Assembly: GCF_003112535.1 (NCBI RefSeq)
Contig: NZ_BEWA01000021.1
Location: 90,136-154,135, forward strand
DNA from: Streptomyces rishiriensis
GTDB lineage: Bacteria > Actinomycetota > Actinomycetes > Streptomycetales > Streptomycetaceae
Length of the DNA stretch: 64,000 bases
Direction: 5' to 3'
Part shown: one piece after another, positions 16,998-23,507 of the stretch
Position numbering within the stretch: the stretch's first letter is position 1
Layout: each line of letters begins with the position of its first letter
Notes under the pieces: model-generated
Database searches by the model: none
Told to the model about the DNA's origin: nothing
The model's input: only the letters and a program-made list of their open reading frames with translations
Made by a program: the position numbers and the translations under genes

Positions 16998-18935
16998 GTG
17001 CGGGTCCTGCCCTACGGCTCCTGGCCGTCGCCGATCGAGGCGTCCCTGGCCGCCGCCCACGACGGGCGCCCCGACCACGTCGGCTTCGTCGGCGACGAGG
17101 TGTGGTGGACCGCGCCCCGGCCCGCCGAGAACGGGCGTCGCACCCTGGTGCGGCGGCGCGCGGACGGCACGCAGGAGTCGGTCCTGCCCGCTCCCTGGAA
17201 CGTCCGCAGCCGCGTCGTCGAGTACGGCGGCCACCCCTGGGCCGGCGGGGACGCGGCAGACGGACTCCTCGTGGTGTTCGCGCACTTCGCCGACCAGCGG
17301 CTGTACGCCTACGAGCCGGACCGCGGCGGCGATCCGCGCCCGCTCACCCCCCTCTCCCCGGTGGGCGGCGGACTGCGCTGGGCCGAGCCGCAGTTGCTCC
17401 TCGGCCGGGGCGAAGTCTGGTGCGTGCTGGAGGAGTTCACCGGCGACGGACCCACCGACCTGCGCCGTGTCCTGGCCGCCGTGCCGCTGGACGGCTCGGC
17501 CGCCCACGACCGCACCGCGGTACGCGAACTCACCGACGACAGCCGCCGTTTCGTCACCGGCGCCCGCCTCTCGCCTGACGGCCGGCGGGCGGCCTGGCTG
17601 GCCTGGGACCATCCGCTGATGCCCTGGGAGGGCACGGACGTCGTCGTCGCCGACGTCACCGCCGACGGCCGCCTCGGCGACGCACGCGTCGTGGCCGGCG
17701 GGCCGGGGGAGTCGATCGCACAGGTCGACTGGACCCGGCCGGCGGGCGGCGAGGGGTGGCCGGCGGGCGGGGCGGCGGGCGAGGGCCTGCTCTACACGAG
17801 CGACCGCAGCGGCTGGTGGAACCTGTACCGCGACCACACCCCGCTGTGCCCGCGCGCGGAGGAGTTCGGCGGAGCCCTGTGGACGCTCGGCCGGCGCTGG
17901 TTCGCCCCGCTGGAGAACGGGCTGGTCGCCGTCGTCCACGGCCGGGGCGCCACCGCGCTCGGCATCCTCGATCCGCAGACCGGCGAACTCGTCGACGCGG
18001 CCGGACCCTGGACCGAGTTCGCGCCCACCCTGGCGGCGCGCGGCGATGCCGTCGTCGCGGTCGCGGCCAGCCCGCGCAGCGCCTACGAGGTGGTGGAGCT
18101 GGACGCCCGCACCGGCCGGGCCCGGGTCATCGGCGCCGCGCACGACGACGCGGTGGACCCGGCCTACTATCCCGAGCCCCGGATCCGCACCTTCACCGGG
18201 CCCGACGGCCGCGACGTCCACGCCCACGTCTACCCGCCCCACCACCCCGCCGTCGTCGCCCCCGGCCACGAGCTGCCGCCCTACGTCGTGTGGGCGCACG
18301 GCGGCCCCACCGACCGCGCCCCGCTGGTCCTGGACCTGGAGATCGCCTACTTCACCTCGCGGGGCATCGGGGTGGCCGAGGTGGACTACGGCGGGTCGAC
18401 CGGCTACGGCAGGCAGTACCGGGAGCGGCTGCGCGAGCAGTGGGGCGTCGTCGACGTCGAGGACTGCGCGGCCGTCGCCCTGGCCCTCGCCGACGAGGGC
18501 GCCGCCGACCGCGAGCGGCTGGCGATCCGCGGCGGCAGCGCGGGCGGCTGGACCGCCGCCGTCTCGCTGACCGGCGCCGACGTCTACGCCTGCGGCACGA
18601 TCCGCTACCCCGTGCTGGATCTGGCGGGCTGGGCGACGGGGGAGACCCACGACTTCGAGTCGCGCTACCCGGACAGTCTCGTCGGACCCCTCGCCGAGGT
18701 GCCCGCCCGGTACGCGGAGCGCTCGCCCGTCGAGCACGCCGAGCGGATCACCGTGCCGTTCCTGCTTCTTCAGGGCCTGGACGACGTGATCTGCCCGCCC
18801 GGCCAGTGCGAACGGTTCCTCGACCGGCTGACCCGGCTCGCCGGGCGGCCGGTTCCGCACGCGTATCTCGCGTTCGAGGGGGAGGGGCACGGCTTCCGGC
18901 GGGCCTCGACGACGGTCCGGGCCCTGGAGGCCTAG
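16998..18935 (+). CDS. S9 prolyl-oligopeptidase-family serine peptidase (645 aa)
   Basis: Acylaminoacyl-peptidase or dipeptidyl-peptidase-like enzyme that cuts short peptides. The first about 380 residues form a beta-propeller-like domain of repeated strands. The C-terminal alpha/beta hydrolase domain starts around VWAHGGPTDRAPL and GVAEVDYGGSTGYGRQYR. Nucleophile Ser514 lies in GGSAGG, followed by the probable Asp in LLLQGLDDVICPPGQ and His in FEGEGHGF. There is no signal peptide, so it is cytoplasmic. GTG 16998 sits after GGGGGAC, 16 bp past the M20 gene. Fits the peptide-degradation theme of the cluster. Confidence 0.93.
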   Translation: MRVLPYGSWPSPIEASLAAAHDGRPDHVGFVGDEVWWTAPRPAENGRRTLVRRRADGTQESVLPAPWNVRSRVVEYGGHPWAGGDAADGLLVVFAHFADQRLYAYEPDRGGDPRPLTPLSPVGGGLRWAEPQLLLGRGEVWCVLEEFTGDGPTDLRRVLAAVPLDGSAAHDRTAVRELTDDSRRFVTGARLSPDGRRAAWLAWDHPLMPWEGTDVVVADVTADGRLGDARVVAGGPGESIAQVDWTRPAGGEGWPAGGAAGEGLLYTSDRSGWWNLYRDHTPLCPRAEEFGGALWTLGRRWFAPLENGLVAVVHGRGATALGILDPQTGELVDAAGPWTEFAPTLAARGDAVVAVAASPRSAYEVVELDARTGRARVIGAAHDDAVDPAYYPEPRIRTFTGPDGRDVHAHVYPPHHPAVVAPGHELPPYVVWAHGGPTDRAPLVLDLEIAYFTSRGIGVAEVDYGGSTGYGRQYRERLREQWGVVDVEDCAAVALALADEGAADRERLAIRGGSAGGWTAAVSLTGADVYACGTIRYPVLDLAGWATGETHDFESRYPDSLVGPLAEVPARYAERSPVEHAERITVPFLLLQGLDDVICPPGQCERFLDRLTRLAGRPVPHAYLAFEGEGHGFRRASTTVRALEA

Positions 18936-19000
18936 CTGTCGCTGTACGCTCAGGTCTTCGGGCTGAATCCGCCCGGTGAGGCGAGCCTGGAGCTTGTGCG

Positions 19001-19924
19001 GTGAAGGAACTCGTACGGCCGGTGCGGCCGGCCCCCGGCGCCCGGGTCGCGGTCGTCGCGCCCAGCGGACCGGTGGTGGAGGAGCGGCTGCAGGCCGGTC
19101 TCGACCTGCTGCGCGGCTGGGACCTCGACCCGGTCGTCGCCCCCCATGTGCTGGACCGCCACCGCAGCCTGCCCCACCTCGCGGGCGCCGACGCCGACCG
19201 GGCGGCCGATCTGCAGAGCGCCTGGTGCGACCCGACCGTCGACGTCGTGCTGTGCGCACGCGGCGGCTACGGCGCCCAGCGCCTCGTCGACCTGCTCGAC
19301 TGGGACGCCATGCGGGCGGCCGGGCCGAAGGTCTTCATCGGGTTCAGCGACAGCACCGCCCTGCACGAGGCGTTCGCCGTGCGGCTGGGCCTGGCCACGC
19401 TCTACGGACCGGTGGCCGCGGGCATCGACTTCGTCAAGAACGCCCGCGCACAGGAACACCTCCGCGCCACTCTGTTCGCCCCCGAGACCGTCCGCACGCT
19501 CCGCTCCGGCGGCGTCCCCCTGGCGCCGGGACGGGCGAGGGGCGTCACCCTGGGCGGCTGTCTGACGCTGCTCGCCACCGGCTACGGCACCCCGCACTCC
19601 CGGGCCGGCGCCCGTGGCGGCCTGCTGCTCCTCGAGGACGTGGGCGAGCCGCCGTACAGCGTCGACCGGGCCCTGACCCAGCTCCTGCGCACCGGCTGGC
19701 TGGACGGCGTCGCGGGCGTGGCGCTCGGCTCCTGGCATCGGTGCGGCCCCTACGAGGAACTGCGTCCGGTCCTGGCCGACCGGCTCGGCGGCCTCGGCGT
19801 CCCCGTGGTCGAGGAGCTCGGCTTCGGCCACTGCGAGGGGGCGCTGACCGTGCCCTTCGGCGTGGGCGCGGTACTCGACGCAGACGAGGGCACGCTCACC
19901 CTCGACGCCCCGGCGCTGCGCTGA
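19001..19924 (+). CDS. S66 LD-carboxypeptidase / MccF-like (307 aa)
   Basis: Serine peptidase of the LdcA/MccF family, which trims the L,D bond of tetrapeptides from peptidoglycan or cleaves peptidyl-nucleotide antibiotics. The nucleophile is Ser116 in the nucleophile-elbow IGFSDSTALH; CARGGYGAQRLVDLLDWD precedes it. The C-terminal domain has LLLLEDVGEPPYSVDRALTQL and VEELGFGHCEGALTVPFGVGA, which supply the Glu and His. There is no export signal, consistent with a cytosolic recycling enzyme. GTG 19001 is 65 bp after the S9 peptidase. Adjacent DppA-like, M20 and S9 enzymes favour murein-peptide salvage over immunity to microcin-like compounds. Confidence 0.9.
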   Translation: MKELVRPVRPAPGARVAVVAPSGPVVEERLQAGLDLLRGWDLDPVVAPHVLDRHRSLPHLAGADADRAADLQSAWCDPTVDVVLCARGGYGAQRLVDLLDWDAMRAAGPKVFIGFSDSTALHEAFAVRLGLATLYGPVAAGIDFVKNARAQEHLRATLFAPETVRTLRSGGVPLAPGRARGVTLGGCLTLLATGYGTPHSRAGARGGLLLLEDVGEPPYSVDRALTQLLRTGWLDGVAGVALGSWHRCGPYEELRPVLADRLGGLGVPVVEELGFGHCEGALTVPFGVGAVLDADEGTLTLDAPALR

Positions 19925-19994
19925 CCTCGCGGCCGCGTCACCCGCAGGGCAGTCCCACCGAGCGGGTGCGAGGCGCCCGGCCCACGCTGGTCGT

Positions 19995-20273
19995 ATGACC
20001 CCCAGGACCCCGAAGAGCCCCAAAACTTCGAAGACAGCCGAGAGCGGCGGGAAGAGCGGCGGCCTGGGCGCGGCGGCGACGCCCGGCCGGATCGCCGTCC
20101 TGGTGCTGGCCGCCCTCGCCCTGGTCTTCGTCTTCGGCAACACCCGCGCCACGAAGATCCGGCTGCTGGTCCCCGTGGTGACGATGCCCCTGTGGACGGC
20201 CCTGCTGGCCACGGGCCTGATCGGCGCGCTGTGCGGGGCGTACTTCGCCTACACCAGGACCCGGCGGAGATAG
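19995..20273 (+). CDS. LapA-like (DUF1049) two-helix membrane protein (92 aa)
   Basis: A basic Ser/Thr/Lys-rich lead of 30 residues precedes helix 1 (GRIAVLVLAALALVFVFGNTR) and helix 2 (TMPLWTALLATGLIGALCGAYFAY). It ends in TRTRRR, a typical stop-transfer cluster. The FVFGNTRATKIRLLVPV joint between the helices is the DUF1049/LapA hallmark. In enterobacteria LapA/LapB act on lipopolysaccharide assembly; the role in Gram-positives is unknown. ATG 19995 is a few bases downstream of GGTCGT, a weak ribosome site. Followed 20 bp later by the acetyltransferase. Confidence 0.8.
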   Translation: MTPRTPKSPKTSKTAESGGKSGGLGAAATPGRIAVLVLAALALVFVFGNTRATKIRLLVPVVTMPLWTALLATGLIGALCGAYFAYTRTRRR

Positions 20274-20293
20274 CCTCGTCGTACGCTGTCCGG

Positions 20294-20845
20294 ATGCCGC
20301 ACACCGGATCTGCTTACCTGGCCGAGGGGCCCCGCGTCGGGCTGCGCCACTTCACCTACGCGGACGGGCCCGAGTTCACCGCCCGGGTCCGCGAGAGCAA
20401 GGACCTCCACCGTCCGTGGCTGTACCCGCCGGCCTCCGCCGACGCGTACACGGCCTACGCGAGCCGTCTCATCGAGGACCCGTCGAAGGTCGGCTTCCTC
20501 GTGTGCACCCGGGAGGACGGGGCGCTCGCCGGGTTCGTCAACATCAACAACATCGTCCAGGGCGCGTTCCAGTCCGGTGCGCTCGGCTACGGCGTCTTCG
20601 CGCACGCGGCCGGACGCGGGCTGATGCGCGAGGCCCTCGGACTGGCGGTGGGCCACGCCTTCGGGCCGCTGCGGCTGCACCGGCTGGAGATCAACGCACA
20701 GCCCGGCAACACCGCCTCGATCGCCCTGGCCCGCGCCTGCGGCTTCCGGCGCGAGGGTTTCTCCCCGAAGATGATCCACATCGACGGGGAGTGGCGGGAC
20801 CACGAGCGCTGGGCGATCACCGCCGAGATGCGGGCTTCCGGTTGA
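20294..20845 (+). CDS. RimJ/RimL-type GNAT acetyltransferase (183 aa)
   Basis: Protein N-terminal or aminoglycoside-like acetyltransferase fold. RVGLRHFTYADGPEFTARVRES is the RimJ-type start; FVNINNIVQGAFQSGALGYGVF precedes motif A, GRGLMREALGLAVGHAFGPL. LHRLEINAQPGNTASIALARACGFRREGF is the classic C-terminal signature. 183 residues is the usual length. ATG 20294 was picked because it precedes the beta-1 strand by about 15 residues. Its last 29 bp overlap the last codons of the convergent gene, so the two genes share coding DNA tail to tail. Confidence 0.88.
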   Translation: MPHTGSAYLAEGPRVGLRHFTYADGPEFTARVRESKDLHRPWLYPPASADAYTAYASRLIEDPSKVGFLVCTREDGALAGFVNINNIVQGAFQSGALGYGVFAHAAGRGLMREALGLAVGHAFGPLRLHRLEINAQPGNTASIALARACGFRREGFSPKMIHIDGEWRDHERWAITAEMRASG

Positions 20846-21164
20846 CCTTCATGGTGTCGAGGTCCGTGACCGTCGACTTCAGCCCGGTGAAGCCGTAGTC
20901 CAGCGCGCGCAGCGTCGTCTCGGCGCGTTCCTCGGCGAGCGCGCCCGCCATCTCCTCGCCGTCGGCCGCGTCCGAGACCACCACGAAGCGCATCGAGAAG
21001 TGCTTCAGCGGCGACGGCTGGTACGACAGCGTGCCCTCCTCGGTGAACCGCATGCTCGTCAGGCCGTGCTCGGCGGCCTCGGCGAGCAGCCGGGCACGGG
21101 CCTCCTCGGTGAGACCGTCCCACGTGCCGCGGACGATCACCCGGTAGGTGTGCTGCTCACTCAC
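20817..21164 (-). CDS. DUF6204-like small protein (115 aa)
   Basis: A compact alpha/beta protein: YRVIVRGTWDGLTEEARARLLAEAAEHGL, MRFTEEGTLSYQPSPLKHFSMRFVV, and LDYGFTGLKSTVTDLDTMK. This pattern is common in Streptomyces annotations as a family of unknown function. GTG 21164 follows GAAGGAGCG at perfect spacing, and longer in-frame starts give an unlikely Arg-rich lead. The stop lies inside the end of the convergent acetyltransferase gene. No signal or metal motif is visible. Confidence 0.75.
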   Translation of the reverse strand: MSEQHTYRVIVRGTWDGLTEEARARLLAEAAEHGLTSMRFTEEGTLSYQPSPLKHFSMRFVVVSDAADGEEMAGALAEERAETTLRALDYGFTGLKSTVTDLDTMKVNRKPASRR

Positions 21165-21253
21165 TGTCGCTCCTTCGCGTCGGCCGTCGAAGGAGCGACT
21201 GTACGTGCGGACGGCCGGCGCGCGCCCGGGATTTTCGCCGTGCGCCGGACGGC

Positions 21254-21604
21254 TCACCGCCCGCCGCGGTCCGCGTACTCGTACACCGCTCCGTCCGGGT
21301 GACGGACGATGAGATTGCGGCCGACCGGCGTCGGCACCGGGCCCGCGATGACGTCCGCGCCCAGTTCGGTGAGCGTCTTGAGGGCCTCGTCGACGTCCCG
21401 GACGGCGATCGTCGCGGCCACCTTGCGCAGCACCTCCAGCTCGGCCGGCGGCCCGCTCATCAGAAGGAAGCAGCCGACCGCGGCCACCCGCACCCCGCCC
21501 CGCTCGAAGCGCAGCGCGGAGACGCCGGCCAGCCGCTCGTAGAAGGCGACCGAGGCATCCAGATCGTCGACGCAGACACGCAGTGTGGCTCCCAGAATGT
21601 CCAT
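21254..21604 (-). CDS. VOC (glyoxalase/bleomycin-resistance fold) protein (116 aa)
   Basis: One vicinal-oxygen-chelate module pair: ILGATLRVCVDDLDASVAFYERLAGV, an internal AVGCFLLMSG, then TIAVRDVDEALKTLTELGADVI and NLIVRHPDGAVYEYAD. The conserved C-terminal Glu/Tyr segment is present, but the first metal His is replaced (TLRV where H is usual). The function could therefore be ligand binding and not catalysis. ATG 21604 is the only sensible start. It lies on the same strand as the DUF6204-like gene, with an 89-bp gap. Confidence 0.82.
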   Translation of the reverse strand: MDILGATLRVCVDDLDASVAFYERLAGVSALRFERGGVRVAAVGCFLLMSGPPAELEVLRKVAATIAVRDVDEALKTLTELGADVIAGPVPTPVGRNLIVRHPDGAVYEYADRGGR

Positions 21605-21701
21605 GCGCACGAGCCTAGTTGGGGCGGCGGCGACCGGACGGTCCTTCACCCGATCCCTCCCTTCGTCCACCTGCCGGCGAACCCGGCCCGCCCCGCGCCG
21701 G

Positions 21702-21727
21702 GCGTGAGGCCTCCTGACCGCGGGTAC
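21702..21727 (+). promoter_or_regulatory. Sigma-B-type promoter for the holin-like gene
   Basis: GCGT (21702-21705), a 16-bp spacer and GGGTAC (21722-21727) fit the Streptomyces sigma-B consensus GNNT-N14-16-GGGTAC/T. The predicted transcript would start about 3 nt before the ATG at 21737, giving a nearly leaderless message. Confidence 0.5.
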
Positions 21728-21736
21728 CCGACGGCC

Positions 21737-22213
21737 ATGGAGCGCATCGACCGCATGGAGCATCTGGACAGGCATCTCGTCGACGAACTGGCGCAGGTGG
21801 CGCGCGAGACGATCCGGGAGGAACTGCGCGAGCAGACCCGCAAGCAGCGTCGCACGGCGATGCTGTACGCCGCCTCCGGCGCGCTCGCCCTCTACGCCGG
21901 CGCCGCCGTCGCGGTCGCGCTCTGCCTGGCCCTCGGCCTCGGGCTTCCGCACTGGGCCGCCGCGCTGATCACCGCCGCGGTCCTCGGCGTGGCCGCGTAT
22001 CTGACGCGCAACGCGGCGAAGCCCCGCACCGCCCCGCGGGGCGAGGTGCACGGGCGGCTCGCCGGGAGCGCGCCGTCGTCCGCGCCGGCCGGGTCCCCCG
22101 GACCGCAGTACCCGCCGATGCCGCCGGTCGCGCCGGACGTCCGTCTCCCGGAGCAGGGCGGGGCGCCTCGCGCGCGGGGCGTCGACCCCGGGGACCCGCA
22201 TCCGCGGGGCTGA
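21737..22213 (+). CDS. Phage_holin_3_6-like small membrane protein (158 aa)
   Basis: A helical charged N-terminus (MERIDRMEHLDRHLVDELAQVARETIREELREQTRKQ) is followed by a hairpin of two membrane helices (about residues 38-60 and 64-86) and a 70-residue Pro/Gly/Ala-rich hydrophilic tail. The layout matches the actinobacterial phage-holin-superfamily small proteins. These are chromosomal, usually stress-associated and not linked to lysis. ATG 21737 sits 10 bp after a sigma-B-type -10 element, so translation may be leaderless; an internal ATG at 21755 is the alternative. No prophage genes are nearby. Confidence 0.75.
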   Translation: MERIDRMEHLDRHLVDELAQVARETIREELREQTRKQRRTAMLYAASGALALYAGAAVAVALCLALGLGLPHWAAALITAAVLGVAAYLTRNAAKPRTAPRGEVHGRLAGSAPSSAPAGSPGPQYPPMPPVAPDVRLPEQGGAPRARGVDPGDPHPRG

Positions 22214-22279
22214 CCTCCGACGGCGCCGGTCCCGGAGGGAAGCGAACCGGGCCCGGCGAGGCCATCGGCGTCCGAGCGA

Positions 22280-22314
22280 CCGGGGCCCCGCGGCACATCG
22301 CCGCGGGGCCCCGG
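22280..22314. terminator. Bidirectional hairpin terminator
   Basis: CCGGGGCCCCGCGGC (22280-22294) pairs exactly with GCCGCGGGGCCCCGG (22300-22314) around a 5-nt loop. It sits between the convergent holin-like and LLM-oxidoreductase genes and can serve both. Confidence 0.85.
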
Positions 22315-22355
22315 CATGCGGCGGGGCCGGCCCGCCCGTGTGGGGCCCGCGCCCG

Positions 22356-22414
22356 GGAAGACCGGTCTCACTGCCCTGGAAGACCGGTCCCGCTGCGGAG
22401 GACCGGTCTCACGG
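22356..22414. repeat. Three-copy direct repeat around GACCGGTC
   Basis: Three roughly 20-bp units centred on GACCGGTC(T/C)C lie back to back, and the third includes the stop codon of the LLM oxidoreductase. Each core is itself palindromic. This looks like local slippage; no function is evident. Confidence 0.5.
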
Positions 22415-23362
22415 CAGGCGGGGCAGCACCTTGGTCCGGTAGAAGTCGAAGAAGCCGCGCTGGTCCGGGCCGATCTGGTTCACGTAGACCCGGTCGAAGC
22501 CCGCGTCGGCGAAGGCGGTGAGAGCGGCGACGTGCTCGTCCACGTCGTCGCCGCAGACCGTGTTCTCACCGACCATCTCCTCGGTGATCAACGGCTCCAG
22601 CTGCTCGAAGTGGCTCGGCGTGGGCAGGATCTGGCCCATCTCGCCGGGCAGCAGCTGGTTCGACCACAGCCGGTGGACCGTACGGACGGCCTCGGCGCGG
22701 TCGGCGCCGTAACAGACCTTGGTGCCGCCGCTGACCGGCTTCGCGCCGCCGCCGCCCTTGCGGAACTGCTCCACCATCGGTTCGTCCGGCATCATCGTGA
22801 TGTAGCCGTCGCCCACCCGCGACGCCAGCGCCGTCGCCTTGGGCCCGAACCCGGAGACGTCGATCGGGACCGGCTCCTCGGGCACGGTGTACAGACGGGC
22901 GTTCTCCACCTTGTAGTGCGTGCCGTAGTGGCTCACCTCCTCGCCGGTGAACAGCCGGCGCATGACCTGGACGGCCTCCTCCAGCATCTCCAGCCGGACG
23001 TCCGCGGGCGGCCACACATCGCCGAGGATGTGCTCGTTCAGCGCCTCGCCCGAGCCGACGCCGAGCCGGAAGCGGCCGTTCGTCATCACGGCGGCCGTGG
23101 CGGCGGCCTGGGCCACCACGGCGGGGTGCATCCGTACGGTCGGGCATGTCACGGCCGTCTCGATGGGCAGCGACACCGCCTCCGACAGCGCGCCGATCAC
23201 CGACCAGACGAACGGGCTCTGGCCCTGCGCGTCGTTCCAGGGGTGGTAGTGGTCGGAGATCCACAGCGCCTGGAAGCCCGCCTGCTCGGCCATGCGCGCC
23301 TGTTCGATCAGGTCCGCGGGGCCGAACTCCTCGCAGGACAGGAAGTAGCCGTACTCGGGCAT
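22409..23362 (-). CDS. F420-dependent LLM-class oxidoreductase (317 aa)
   Basis: Luciferase-like TIM-barrel of the F420-dependent glucose-6-phosphate dehydrogenase/hydride-transferase type. Typical blocks: LIEQARMAEQAGFQALWISDHYHPW, AVTCPTVRMHPAVVAQAAATAAVM, FRLGVGSGEALNEHILGD and DGYITMMPDE. Length of about 317 is usual. It uses F420H2/F420 in the cytoplasm; the substrate could be glucose-6-phosphate or another alcohol/aldehyde. ATG 23362 follows GGAGGTACC. A sigma-B-type promoter lies 41-65 bp upstream, suggesting stress-induced reducing power. It is divergent from the FAD oxidoreductase. Confidence 0.88.
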   Translation of the reverse strand: MPEYGYFLSCEEFGPADLIEQARMAEQAGFQALWISDHYHPWNDAQGQSPFVWSVIGALSEAVSLPIETAVTCPTVRMHPAVVAQAAATAAVMTNGRFRLGVGSGEALNEHILGDVWPPADVRLEMLEEAVQVMRRLFTGEEVSHYGTHYKVENARLYTVPEEPVPIDVSGFGPKATALASRVGDGYITMMPDEPMVEQFRKGGGGAKPVSGGTKVCYGADRAEAVRTVHRLWSNQLLPGEMGQILPTPSHFEQLEPLITEEMVGENTVCGDDVDEHVAALTAFADAGFDRVYVNQIGPDQRGFFDFYRTKVLPRLP

Positions 23363-23402
23363 GGGGGGTACCTCCGACTGGGTGACTCTGGTCCCGCACC
23401 GG

Positions 23403-23427
23403 GTACCCGACGCCCGGGCGGGCAACC
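23403..23427 (-). promoter_or_regulatory. Sigma-B-type promoter for the LLM oxidoreductase
   Basis: Read leftward: GGTT (23427-23424), a 15-bp spacer and GGGTAC (23408-23403). This matches GNNT-N14-16-GGGTAC. Transcription would begin near 23396, leaving a leader of about 34 nt with GGAGG before the ATG at 23362. Confidence 0.6.
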
Positions 23428-23434
23428 GGCGCAC

Positions 23435-23459
23435 GTTTGGCCGCCCCTGCCAGGGGGAC
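23435..23459 (+). promoter_or_regulatory. Weak sigma-B-like promoter for the FAD oxidoreductase
   Basis: GTTT (23435-23438), a 15-bp spacer and GGGGAC (23454-23459) deviate at one -10 position from GGGTAC. It lies about 50 bp before the TTG start at 23508, divergent from the better match on the other strand. Confidence 0.3.
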
Positions 23460-23507
23460 GCGGAAACCCTCGTACGACAACGGTCCGAACCCCGCCGGAG
23501 GCCAGCC

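Noticed and set aside
21737..22213. Prophage lysis gene
   Set aside because: Holin-superfamily similarity alone; no endolysin, terminase, portal, integrase or att sites, and the gene has a chromosomal stress-type promoter.
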